From positions 1 through 64,000 of the forward strand of contig JAUPFP010000092.1 in assembly GCA_036925085.1 (NCBI GenBank): a stretch of DNA of 64,000 nucleotides, written 5' to 3'. This DNA is from Brachycybe producta (Eukaryota; Arthropoda; Diplopoda; Playtdesmida; Andrognathidae). The notes below the pieces were generated by a model. That model did no database searches and was not told where the DNA came from. It saw only the letters and a list, made by a program, of their open reading frames with translations. The translations under genes and the position numbers were made by a program. Below, piece after piece: positions 24,183-36,011 of this stretch (positions are counted from its first letter, which is position 1; every line of letters begins with the position of its first letter).

Positions 24183-25031
24183 CATTCACACTAGGCTGGT
24201 TTACAAGCCGCTGGTTGCTGCTGGTTATTAGTAGCAACAGCAAGCAGCGGCTGCTTTGGGTTCACACTTGTCCAGTCACTGCTAGTATTAATAGTACAAG
24301 TCATCCAATCACCGTCTTGCAAAAACACAAAATCTAACAACAACCAACCCAAGCAGTGGAGTTTCAACTGCCCACTAGTGCCACTACTAGCTACAAAGGG
24401 TTCACACTAGCTGGTAGCAGCAGGAAGGGAGTCAAATGACCAGCTGGTAGCTGCTAAAGTTGGACATGTTCAACTTCACCAGCCGCTGTTAAAATCACTA
24501 AAGCGGCAGTCACACTAGGCTGGTTTACAAGCCGCTGGTTGCTGCTGGCTATTAGCAGCAACAGCAAGCAGCAGCTGCTTTGGGTTCACACTTGTCCAGT
24601 CACTGCTGGTATTAGCAGTGCAAGTCATCCAATCACCGTCTTGCAAAAACACAAACTCTAACAACAACCAACCCAAGCAGTGGAGTTTCAACTACCACTA
24701 GTGCCACTACTAGCAACAAAACGTTCACACTAGATGGCAGCAGCAGGAAGGGAGTCACATGACCAGCTGGTAGCTGCTAAAGTTTTCAGACTATGCTGCT
24801 AGAGCGCTATAACCAGCCAGCAGCAACCAACGGCTGGGAAACCAGCCTAGTGTGACTGCGGCAGAAGGGAGTCAAATGACCAGCTGGTAGATGCTAAAGT
24901 TGGACATGTTCAACTTCACCAGCCGCTGTTAAAATCGCTAGCCTGCTGGAGAAAGCAGCTGCTGGTAGAAGTTCACACTATGCTGCTAGGGGGCTACAGC
25001 CAGCAGCTGGGAAACCAGCCTAGTGTGAATG
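24183..25031. mobile_element. Nested or tandem copies of a MITE with CACACTAGGCTGGTTT ends
   Basis: The outer terminal repeats CATTCACACTAGGCTGGTTT are exact (24183-24202 and inverted 25012-25031). A second full copy spans about 24508-24858. A 90-base segment (AAGGGAGTCAAATGACCAGC onward) is present on both sides of the inner copy. Dense GCTGCTGG / CAGCAGC words give strong foldback. Confidence 0.75.
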
Positions 25032-26248
25032 CGCCCATAAGACATGTTTTTTTTTTTTGGGACTACAGGAGTGTTTTTTTATTTTGTTGAAAAGTAAGTT
25101 TAATTTAAGGTACCCTCCTCCTTATAACGGCGGATCCTTGGACAGGTCATTCAAGGATCCATCAAAATTTGATAGATTAACAGGTCGCACTAGTAGAGCC
25201 TGCAGTGTACAAAATTTTCAGCACTCTAAGGTTATGAACTTACTAGGAAGTTGGTTCAAATAGGAGAAATACAAGTCCACCACGCAAAACGGACCACTCT
25301 CATGTCAACTGAAATAAAAACTTGTAATAAAAAGAGGGGGCTAACAATTTATCCAAGACAATCCTTGATCATTGTTATTTTTTTGCATCCAACATAATAA
25401 TGTTAGGTTTGTATAAAGTGATCGAAAACATTTTTTAGAAGTTTTTTTTATCGTTTATTACATTAGCCATTATTCCAATTAGCGTTTAACGTTTTAATTT
25501 GGAAAGGTATCATCATGAAAACACTATTAGTCGACTCGGCTGCCTTTCTAGTTTCTAACACCTTTTTAAGTGTTTGCTCATGAAATGCAAAATGACACAG
25601 TTGATGCATAAACCATCTTTAGCAAGATTTTTAAGAGTATGGAATAAATTTAGCATGCATAATTTTGCAAAAAATTTGACACACTTGGTAATTTGTAGAA
25701 AGTTTAAAAATCCTTTTAAGATGTTTTTTTTTATGAACAATTGATTTTGCATTTCATGAGCAACACTTAGGGAAGAATCACACAAGCTGGAAGAAGAAGA
25801 AAATCCCACAGAATTTCACTTTGTAGGGATTTTAACAGAAGCGCCATATAGCTTTTCAGTCCAAAGGACCATAGAGATATTAAAACCAACAGAAATTTAA
25901 AAAAAAAATAGAATATCTGTATGGTTCTTTGGACTACTGAATCGATTAATAGCATTTTCATGTTGATATATTTCAAAATAAACTTTTTATAGACAAAAAT
26001 TAAAAAAAATTTCATCCGTCTGCTTAAGTTGGATCATTTTCAAACTGAGATAAAAAGTTTTATTTTGAAAGATACCAACATGAATGCTTGAGTTACCCTT
26101 TCTAGTTTCTAAAACACACCCTGTACACTTTAAAACCACCTTAAAATAAAGCCAGGCCTAAAATAAGAAAGCACAACAGAATTATCTCTATAATGAATCT
26201 ATACAAAGTTTTTAAGTTTAGCTTTGTTTATTTGCTTAGTTTTGCACT

Positions 26249-26466
26249 TAATACCTCGCTTTACGGCCGAGGTGTGTTTCGAGAAAGTTGGCTGTAAAGC
26301 GAAATTGGCCGTATAACGAATTATTTTCACCGTAAGCGACAACATAGTAAATTGCATGTACATATGTGGTTTTCCAATTTTTTGAGGGGCCGAACATCGA
26401 CATTTTTTTGGGCCGTAAATAGAAATTGAGCTTAAAGTAGGGGTCGTATAGCGAGGTATGAGTGTA
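26249..26466. mobile_element. pogo/Tigger-like MITE, family B, copy 2 (reversed)
   Basis: Same family as 18204-18422 in opposite orientation: ATACCTCGCTTTACGGCC at the left, CGTATAGCGAGGTATGAGTG at the right. About 660 bases before the first recognised RREB1 exon. Confidence 0.75.
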
Positions 26467-26634
26467 TTGGGTAAAATTTCTCATCAGAGTCATCATAACC
26501 TCTCTCTCTCACTCACTCACTCCGAGGCTGTCCTAGCTCTCAGCGGCCTCTCAATAGTTCATTTTCTGTTTCTCTTTTCTCTCTCTCTCTCACACACACA
26601 CACACAATACATAATGGATGTTGCTCTGTGTATG

Positions 26635-26648
26635 GTTACCATAGCAAC
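26635..26648. promoter_or_regulatory. X-box, about 480 bases before the first recognised RREB1 exon
   Basis: GTTACCATAGCAAC fits the RFX consensus. It stands between CT and CA microsatellites and is the closest of the series to a gene. Confidence 0.5.
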
Positions 26649-27124
26649 CAAAGTTGTTGGTTCTTTGAACTTTTTATTGAAACACATAACACAACAGCAT
26701 TTGAGAGAAACAGAAAAAGTCTCTCTCTCTCTCTCTTTTTGTCTCTCTCTTTCGATGAATGAAGAAGAGAGTGAAGAGGGAAAAGTTGCAGGCAACATTT
26801 TTTTCTATTTTGATGAAAACAAGATATACTTTGGTTAAGGGCCATTAATATATGTCTGAATATATTGAACTGCATTTCATTAATTATCTTCAGATTGATT
26901 TAATACGAAGAAATTATATCTCGTCTTCGACGACTCTCGATCTCCTCGACGACTCTCGAGAGTTTTAACAGTACGCATAGAATATTTAATATTATTATTA
27001 TTATGTAGGTCGTTTTTAGTATAGTTGTTTTTATTACAATGTTTTATTATTTATAAGTTAGAAAATCTGAAAACATTCCCTTGATGCAAATATTATTTTT
27101 TTTTTCTTTTTCTCTATTTACAAG

Positions 27125-30100
27125 GATCCACATCGAGTGGAGGAGTCGGTGGTGGTCCAACGTCATCGAATCGTAACACAAAACGACAACAATCAATAAT
27201 CAAAAAAGAAACTGTAGCGGATGAGATCACGACGACGACGACGACCTCGAGAAACCACCGTCTCGTCAACGAAGAAGACGAAGAAGAAGAAGAAGCAGCA
27301 TCGGAAGATGTCGATGATTCCGATCGTTATTCAAACGCCTGTGCCTCAAGTGAGTCTCTCTCTCTCTTTCACGCTTTTTTGTTTTAATTTTCGATTTGTA
27401 TTAACAAATCGAATTCTGCTTATTCTGTGTTTCAGCTAAAGAGCAACATGAAGGAGAAATTGAAATTGATTTAGAAACTAGAAAGGTAGCCGAATCACTT
27501 AATAGTATTTTTCATGTTGATATCTTTCAAAATAAACTTTTTATGGACAAAAATTACAAAATATCTTCTGCTTAAAAATTTGTGACATTTTCACATTGAG
27601 ATAGAAAGCTTATTTTAAAAGATATTAACATGAAAATACTCTTTAAGTGATTGAGAGACATCCTTCTAGTTTTTAAAATACATTCAAGATTTTCTTAATT
27701 TTCTATTAGAAGTATGTCAAAATAATCAGAGTTTGAATTGTGTTTGCAATTTAAACCACTTTAATAATTATTTTTGTGTTGATATTTTTCAAAATAAACT
27801 TTTATAGAGAAAAATTTAAAAAAAATATATTCTGTTTAATGTTGGGGTCATTTTCAAACTGAGATAAAAAGCTGATTTTAAAAGATATTAACATGAAAAT
27901 AGATTTAATTGATTGAGAAACGACCCTTCTAGTTTTTAAAACACTTGTTTTCTTAATTTTTGTCTTCGGAAAAAAAAAACAAAGAACAACTTTAAGAAAG
28001 CATTGAAATCGTTTTAGAAACTAGGAGAGTTACTGGATCACTTGAAGAAAGTTCTTTTTTTAAAAAAAATAATTAGCAAGTTATAAATTCGTTAGCGTTA
28101 TCAAACGATGCCCAACTTGAAGTGAAAAACGAAATAAAATGGTTAAGTGATAAACGCTCACGTGATTTTTTTACTGTTCTAGTTTCTAAGACCAATAATA
28201 TTCTATTTTTTTATTATTTCGCATTACTTACGTCTTGAACACATTTCAGATGAAACAAAAGCCTTAGAAACCACTTCCATCCAAGAAAAGAAAACAGCCT
28301 TAAAATCTCGACGACGTAACGAATCCGAAGAAACGAACGAAGAAAAAACAATCGATTATCCAGAATCCGAAGAAGAAGAAGAAGAAGACGACGACGACGA
28401 CGATTTGGAAAACGAAGACTCCGACCCGTTGGCATCGTCCAACAGACGAAAGAACAAAGGGCCGAAATGTAACGGCGGTCGTAGGAGACGAGCGTCTCGC
28501 TCTCTGCCTGTAATTTTACCTTTGGTTGAAAGTTCTTTTACGACGAGAACGACTGATGATACTAAGAAGTTTTTTATTTTTTGGGTAGGCTTCTCGTGAC
28601 GGTGGTGAATCGTCTGAACCGTCCAGTCCGACTCCTGCCTCATCTCCGGCCTTAAATACTCACTTTGAGTGTCCGGTTTGTCATTTGGTTCTCGGATCTC
28701 AGCATGATTTCACTCAACACATAAGGCAACACAACAGCGAGGAACCATCGACCACACACACTTGTAGTTTGTGCGGAAAGACTCTTAGTTCGGCCAGTTC
28801 TCTCGATCGTCACATGTTGGTTCACTCTGGAGAGAGGCCATTCAAAGTAAGACGTTTATTTTCAACGGTTCGTAACTTTTTATTCATATTAGAAATTCAA
28901 AGTTTATTTCTTGAAACAAAACGAATAGAAAAATTTCGTGGTGATGCTTTTACGACAATATTGTTGAAAATAAACTTATTTTTGACGTTTATTTTCGATC
29001 ACTTTTTAAACTAGCGTAAAATTTAATTTTTATTGTTTTATCATCTTGAAAATATCATCACGGAATTGCTTTTTTATTGAACTTTTTCTAAAAGTTGCTA
29101 TTAGAAGGGGACCTGGTTCACAATTTGACTAAAATGTAGCGGCATAAGTACTCGGTCGCTCTCTACATATATGTACTGTATATTGTACAGTATATTATAC
29201 TTCAGTGACTTCATGGTGCACATGTGCCATCTTGTATTTGCTTCTGTTAATTATTTCATGGTGTGAACCAGGTCGTATTTTTTTTAAGAAAAAAATGTTT
29301 TCACAAAACATGTTATTTACAAACAAAATCCACTCAAGATGGAGGAAGAGCTTTGTTCATTTTATTTTGGTCAGATGATTTCGGTTTTTGCTGCAGATTG
29401 TGTTTATTGCACAATTTTAATGTTTTGTTTATTAAACAGGTATAAATTGAAATTTTAAAATAAAATAAATATATAAAATTTTATAAAATTAAATAATTAA
29501 AATTAATGAAGCTGGATGAAGTGATTAAAATAAATTAAATAAACTAAATTAAGTAAATTAAATAAATTAAATCAAATAAATTAAATACAGTAAATAAATG
29601 GGTGAAATAAATAAAATTTTAAAATTTAAATTAAATTTATAACGCTGTTCAAATCTTCAACACTTATTATTTAAATAATTTAGCTATATTTTAAAATAAA
29701 GTTTTCACTAAATTGTTCATTTTAAAATTATTTTGAAATTTCAAATATAATAGTTTTTAACTTTGAATGTAATTAATCTTTAATTGTTTGTTTTTTAAAT
29801 AACAATTTCTTGTCATTGTGAAGGCTAATTGTGTTTTTCCTTTTTTTTCCCCCCAGTGTCGTATCTGTGGAATGGCTTTTACGACAAATGGAAACATGCA
29901 TCGGCACATGAGAACGCATCACGAAGGAGCATCTCACTATCCATTGGAAGCAAACAGTTTAACGCCTTCTCCGACGTTGCCAATGGATGGTTCAAACTGC
30001 GAAGCATCTGTCGGAAGTCCCGTAATATCTCCTCCTAAGAAACACCGATCTCCGAACAAAAGGAAGCAACAGATCGTTCAAAAACCAAGTACGGACACTA

Positions 30101-33100
30101 AGGACAGTAACGATGGCATCGAGATCGGATTGGACGGTGGTCGCGATAGCAGAAATACAACCGACGAGAATAGTCCGATTGGAAAAACAGCTTCGAAGAG
30201 TCGAACTTCGTCTCCTGCCCCATCTGCCTGTAAAAGAGCGAGAAAGAAACTTTTGGAGAGATCGAAAGAACAATTAAATAATGACGGCAACAATAATAAC
30301 GTCAACGGAACTGTAGGATCGGATTGCGAAGAGACTTTGTTGTGTCCCGTATGCAATAAGGGATTCTTGTGTAAGGTCGGACTACGCAAACATCTCGAAC
30401 TTCATCCAAAGAGCGACCTCTGGTGTCGAGAGTGCAATGACCCGATGTCGTTTTCAACCTGCTGGGCTTTGCTCAAACATCTACGTATCACTCATTCCAA
30501 GTTTAAGGACTTGGATGTCGGAGTTGCCGATGAGGTTCTGCCGTCTCGTACTCGTTCCTCTCCGAACGTCCTAAATTCAAACTCTTGTTCGGCCGATGTT
30601 GGCTTTCACCATCTCACTTTCGTCGACTTTTCGGCTTACAAATTTCCGCTGATTGCCAAGTCACTATGCGAGAAACACACTCGACAGCCGAGCAGCGAAT
30701 ATCATAAGTTTCAATGCATTCAATGTAAAAAAGCGTTTCCATGTAGCAGTTCTCTACAGTTACACCAGTGTACAGCACATTTGACGAAATTGGTTGCAGG
30801 AGACGAAGAACAACACCGTATGACGAAAGAAACTGTTTCCAGTGTTTCGACGGTTCAAACTCTCGATAGCAAACCAACTGCATCTTGTTCGGACTGTCAC
30901 GCGGTTTTCGCCAGTCATCGGCAACTCGAGGGACACCGACTACGACATCAGATCACCGAAAAGTGCGCCACTCCTTATTCGGTCGAAGGAGTTTCGAAAA
31001 AATCAACCAAACAATCGAGTCCTGCACCGGCAGATCTTGCGCCGCAAATAAACAAACAGAATTTTTTAGCTCTTTTCGAACTACAAAGTAAAACGCCGGA
31101 ATCGACATCTGTTCCAACTGATAAAAACGAGTGGGATAAGAAAAGAGCCGCAAAAAAAACGAAACGATCCGATCGTAATAACGATGAAGACCAATCACAA
31201 ATTAAACGTTGCCGCAAGACGAGTCAGGATAAAGATCAAGGCGATTTTGCCGACATTCAGTCTATTTTGGCAGTGACGAACACTGCAAGTATAATTCCAT
31301 CGATGGAATCGTCTTCGACTCCGATTAAAGCTCAAGTGGCTTCTCCACCACCACCACCACCACCTTCAGAGGCGCCCTTTTCTCCAAAACGCGCGGATTC
31401 AGCAGCTGCAAGTCCCGAACTTCCTGTAGAACCATCTGACTTTTTAGTGCAAGATTCGCCACCGTTAAATGACATCAAAAACGACGATCGTGTGCCGGAT
31501 CATTCAACGCCATCCGTTTCTGTTTCGAGTAAAAATGGTTGCATAAAAAAACAGTTCTCTTGTACGGTTTGCGAGAAAGTTTTACCAAACCTTCGTGCTC
31601 TAAAGAACCACAGTCGAACTCACCTCGAGTCGCAAAATTCGTTTCGGTGCACTTTTTGTTCGTACCATGGGCAAGACGAGACTTCTCTACTGAATCATCT
31701 GAAAACGCATAACAAGGAGAGGCCATTTGTTTGTACAGTTTGTCAGAATTCATTTACGACGAGAACAAACTGTGAAAAACATATTAGAAAACGGCACAGA
31801 AGACTTGCAAAAACTGATATTAGCCTTTTGATACAGAATTTTACCTCCGATGCGCCAGAAACGGTCGCGGAAGTTCCAAACACAGTCTGCAAACGTTGCG
31901 AAGTCGATTTTAAAAGCGTTAAAATGTTGAGAATGCATGCTTGCTCTGCAGAATCTAGAGTACTAGAAAGGTTTCAACGAGATCCATCGCCGCAAGTAGA
32001 GGAAGAACCGTGTTTCGAGGTAAATCGGGTTCAATCGCAGAGTGAAGGTGTGGTTCAGATCGTTGCAAATCCGCCTTCCGAAGCTCCGATTCTCGATCTG
32101 AGCAGCAGCAACACTACTTGTGATTGGTCTACGATGAGACCCACTTCTCATTCGAGCACAATTCATCAGAATTACGACTGCGCTATGGACTTGTCGGATC
32201 GACGTTTAAATACAAACAGACCGAACGAAGAATTGTCCAATATCGAGTCCCTCATCAATCGATCAACTTGTGACAGACGATCTCAAGAAACAACAACAAA
32301 CATTCCTCCTCAGGAACAACCTCTCGATTTGGCTTTACATCCTGTAGATCTATCGATGAAAGCCAAGACACCGATTGGTCCGTTTGTTCCAATAAACTAT
32401 TCCGGAATGCCGATGGACTTGTCCTCTCGAGGATCTTCTAGCGGCATTAGCCTTCATGCTCCCGCAGCAACCTCTACACCATTACGTACGAGTCGAGTGC
32501 CTCACAGTTTGCCTTCGACGTTTCAGGGCCGAGGTCCAAATGTGTTTTTGCCTTCTTCTGGTCTGCTACCTCAGGCCGAAGGTTCTTTATCTTCGGCAAG
32601 TGTAATACCGATCCATTCGCTACGTCATTCGGTGTGCATCGGTGGTAACATCAGTGTCACAACAGCTGCACAGCTGCCTCCACCACCACCTCCTCCTCTT
32701 CCTCCTCCACCACCACCACCACCACCACCTGTGCCTGGACTAAACCTTCCGGTTTTTCCATCTTTCGTTATGCCTCCGACAACAACCGGACCACAAATAT
32801 CACCCATTATAACTCATCAATCGCCGCAACCGCGTAGCAGCAAATCTTTTTCTCATAGTAGAGCGAGAGTATCTGGTGGACAATCTTCGATGAGTTCTTC
32901 ATCATCATCATCTGGAGTTTTAAGCCACTTCTTGCTCAAGAAACAAAAACAGAGGCGGTATCGTACAGAACGACCGTTCAAATGTGTTCATTGTTCGGCT
33001 GGTTTCACATTAAGATCCAATATGGAACGTCACATAAAACAACAGCATCCTCAGTTTTGGTCTTCAAAGGCTCGAGGACGAAAAGTGTCGCTCTCGGGAT

Positions 33101-35223
33101 CTCCTTTACCTCCTCAGCATTCTTCGTCATCGACGATGGCTTCTGTTTCAAATGCAGACTCTTTATTGGCGTCTCCTACCGCGGTTGGTTTGTCGTACAG
33201 CGGCAGTAGCAGTAGCGGTGGAGAATCGAGTTCTCATATTTTTTCGTCGCATCATTCTCCTCGTTCTTCGTCAGCCAGTAAGAACGATTCTCCAAAAACA
33301 GCTTCTTGTTCTCCGATGACCATTTCAACGGAGGTCAAACAGGCGTTATCATATCAAATAAAACAGAGACAAGTCTTGGAACTTGAATCGAATCTAACGT
33401 TGATTGCCGATATGGCTGTAGCTGCTGCAGCTGCTGCTGCGTTTACTTCTTCTGTTGCATCTTCTCGAGATACTCCTACGACATCGTCGAAATCGTTGCC
33501 AAGTACGGTCAAAGTGGTCGAGACGAAGTTTCCTCCGATGTCTGTCGCTTCTCGGTCTGCCGGAGATCTAGTGATAAAAAATGAGGGCACTTCTTCGATA
33601 ACTGCTGCTCTCGACACGGAGAAATCATCGCAAATCGATACGGATGGCAAAGTTCTCGACGATACCGAGGATTTGGCAAGTGTTTCTAAACTCGTAGACA
33701 CAGCCAACCGTCAAAGTATACAAGAATTATTTCGTGAACAACATCAAGTTGAAGAATCGGAACAAGTTGTGACAACTCCGGCGATGAATTCTTTACTTAT
33801 CGGGCACAGTTTGTCACCGTCCATTTCTCATCATCATCATCATCCAGTTGCATTGGAAGCATCTCTAAAGGGAGAAGTTAGTGGATCTGGTTCGGGAAAC
33901 GAGTCAATCGTCGTCGTCGGCGGCGACATTTCGTCATCCGGTTCAACGTGCGAGGAACGCGCAACATTAAGAGAGGGCCGTCGAAGTGCTTACGTTAATG
34001 CTCCAAACAGAGTTGCTTGTCCATACTGCTATCGTCAGTTTCCGTGGACGAGTTCTTTGCGTCGTCACATTCTTACACATACAGGACAGAAACCATTCAA
34101 ATGTCCGCATTGTCCACTTTTGTTTACGACAAAATCGAACTGTGATCGACATCTGTCGAGAAAACATAGCGGGCTTTGTCACGATGTCGGTAGTGTTGGA
34201 GGAGTGCCGGTTCCGGTGCCAACCGTTGCCGTGAGTTCGAGTGTTTTGGCTGCTGTCGTAACAGCCAACGCTAACACCGGTGATTGTGCTATTCGTAATG
34301 CACCAGATCGCCCGTATCGTTGCCATATGTGTCTGAGTAGCACCTTTTCAACGTTGAGTAATCTTCAGAAACACTTGATTACGAAACATTCCATGACGCC
34401 GCTTCAAGTTCAAGAGCAGCAGCACCATCAACAACAACTTCAGGTTCCAGTTTCAGCCGTTTCAAACGAGTTTTCGCCTTTGGACAGTGGTAATAATGGT
34501 GGTCATTTGAACATCAAAACAGAATACGAAACAGGAGACGGTTCCTCTTCGGTGTCGCCTTCGGAACGATGGGGCGAGTCAGAAGAATCTGGCGAAGACG
34601 TCGATGGCCTTCACAACGACAATGGTCATCCACATATCGGAGAACCGTTATTCTTCTGTCACGTGTGCCTCAAATCGTTCGCTATACGAGAAGATTGCCT
34701 TCAACATCTGGAAAGAGAACATCCAGATGAACACGTTACTTTATTGTGTGCTGCTTCGGAGTCCTCGTCATCTGATGTAGGAAAATTGTCTACGCTTTCG
34801 GTTGGTGGTGTCGTGGTCGTCGAGAAAAAGCTCGAAGATGAGGTTCTTCGCATAGTGTCGACTCCACCTCGTTTGATTGACGGTCAGAAAAACCACGGTA
34901 AAGAGTCGGAAGCGTGGTCCTCCTCCTCCTCTGAAGAAGAAGAAGAAGAAGAAGAGGAAAACATCATTAATCCGGACAAAATAAACTCGACCGATCTCGA
35001 GTCTCCCGTTCTTCGTCTTAAAGAAAGTGAAGTTTGTTCGCAGAACGTCACAGTTGAAGCTGATTTAAAGACGACCGAACGACCACCTGATTGCGAAGCC
35101 TCTCTCAACACTGTAGAGGAAGAAGAAAAGAAACTTGAAGAGGAGGACAAAGCCGAGAGTGAAATCGTAACAAAGAAACAAGAAGAATCGTCGTCGACAA
35201 ATGACAAAGCCGAGAATCAGTGA
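27125..35223 (+). CDS. RREB1: RREB1 / Hindsight-type multi-zinc-finger transcription factor, 5' end missing
   Basis: Exons seen: 27125-27349, 28250-28509, 28589-28846, 29857-35223, giving 2035 residues to the TGA. All junctions are GT-AG and in phase. The product has about sixteen zinc fingers. The first pair and the split third (residues [26 protein letters not shown], then [18 protein letters not shown]) match the N-terminal triplet of vertebrate RREB1 almost residue for residue. Other RREB1 hallmarks are [33 protein letters not shown] and the finger pair [18 protein letters not shown] / [19 protein letters not shown]. Linkers are rich in Ser, Pro and acidic residues; proline runs lie near 31351 and 32680-32730, and the C-terminus is strongly acidic. 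Known family role: nuclear DNA-binding factor at Ras-responsive elements that can activate or repress. The first exon here opens with two bases of a codon and has no start Met, so at least one coding exon lies upstream, probably beyond a long intron. RREB1 assignment is very firm; the 5' limit is unknown. Confidence 0.93.
27436..28200. mobile_element. Two tandem family C palindromes in an RREB1 intron
   Basis: The intron between the first two recognised RREB1 exons is almost entirely two family C copies (about 27436-27770 and 27780-28200), with AACTAGAAAGGTAGC and inverted CCTTCTAGTTT blocks in each. Confidence 0.7.
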
Positions 35224-36011
35224 TATGGTTTGTTTCTTCGGTTGCGAAAGAATCGCTTTGAAATTGGTATTTATCATTTAATATGAGTCAGTCTTAAATC
35301 GAGACTTAATGATTTGAGGGGAAAAAGCCTTAATATACAAGTTTGCGTTAGCAACATATTATATTGTGATGTACAAAGAAATTGAAATGCCTTTTCTCAA
35401 GTGTTTTATCAATTATGAAATTTTTAGGATTCATGTTAGTTTGTGTAAGTGGAGGAGGGGAAGACGATGGAGTTGTTGTCTCGCTGTTTATAAAATATAT
35501 ACATTATGCCTGATGCAATCATTATTATTAAGTAGACCGTCCACTCTCGATTTATCTCGTAGGTAGAAGATGAAAAACCCATTTCACTAAAAAAAAATGT
35601 ACAAAGATTATATCAAATTTTAAATATCGAAAACATTTAACTTTCACACGAGCACATGATCTTAACGGTCTTTTTCAACAGCAAATAGTTTGTCACTCAA
35701 TTATTTGGTTTTCTTCCATTTCTATTTTTAGCCTTATCGAATGTGATCGAGAATTCATATTTCGTAGATTGAAAAACCGAGCCTTTGTAAAGGTGCTTTC
35801 CATCTAACACGAATGCATCTCGCCGAAATGCATTTTACGGGACGACGGAAGGGTTTGATTGGATGAAGGCTACCAATGCTTCTGATGGTGGCTTTAGAGT
35901 TGAGTTTCTGTTAAGGTGTGTCGCAAAATTTCGGATGTTATATTGAATGTGTGTCAATATATTTTAATATTTTCAAATAAATTCTAACTTTATTAGAAAA
36001 AGCAAAATAAA
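35224..36011 (+). other. Probable 3' UTR of RREB1
   Basis: No gene is visible after the RREB1 stop. Two AATAAA poly(A) signals, at 35976-35981 and 36006-36011, give a 3' UTR of roughly 0.8 kb. The stretch has a different feel from the repeats around it: no recognised inverted-repeat element falls inside. The end point is inferred. Confidence 0.5.

Larger units (their letters stand above)
25032..27124. other. Noncoding DNA before the first recognised RREB1 exon
   Basis: Holds family C fragments (25505-26145), a family B MITE (26249-26466), CT/CA runs and an X-box (26635). A short direct repeat of CGACGACTCTCGA lies at about 26928-26960. The missing RREB1 start exon was sought here and not found. 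Confidence 0.5.

Noticed and set aside
26458-26838. 126-codon frame with a Met-rich middle, considered as the RREB1 first exon
   Set aside because: It is built from CT/CA runs and lacks any RREB1 N-terminal similarity; no donor joins it in phase to 27125 convincingly.
33354-34326. Long minus-strand frames opposite RREB1
   Set aside because: They mirror Ser-rich codons of the sense gene.
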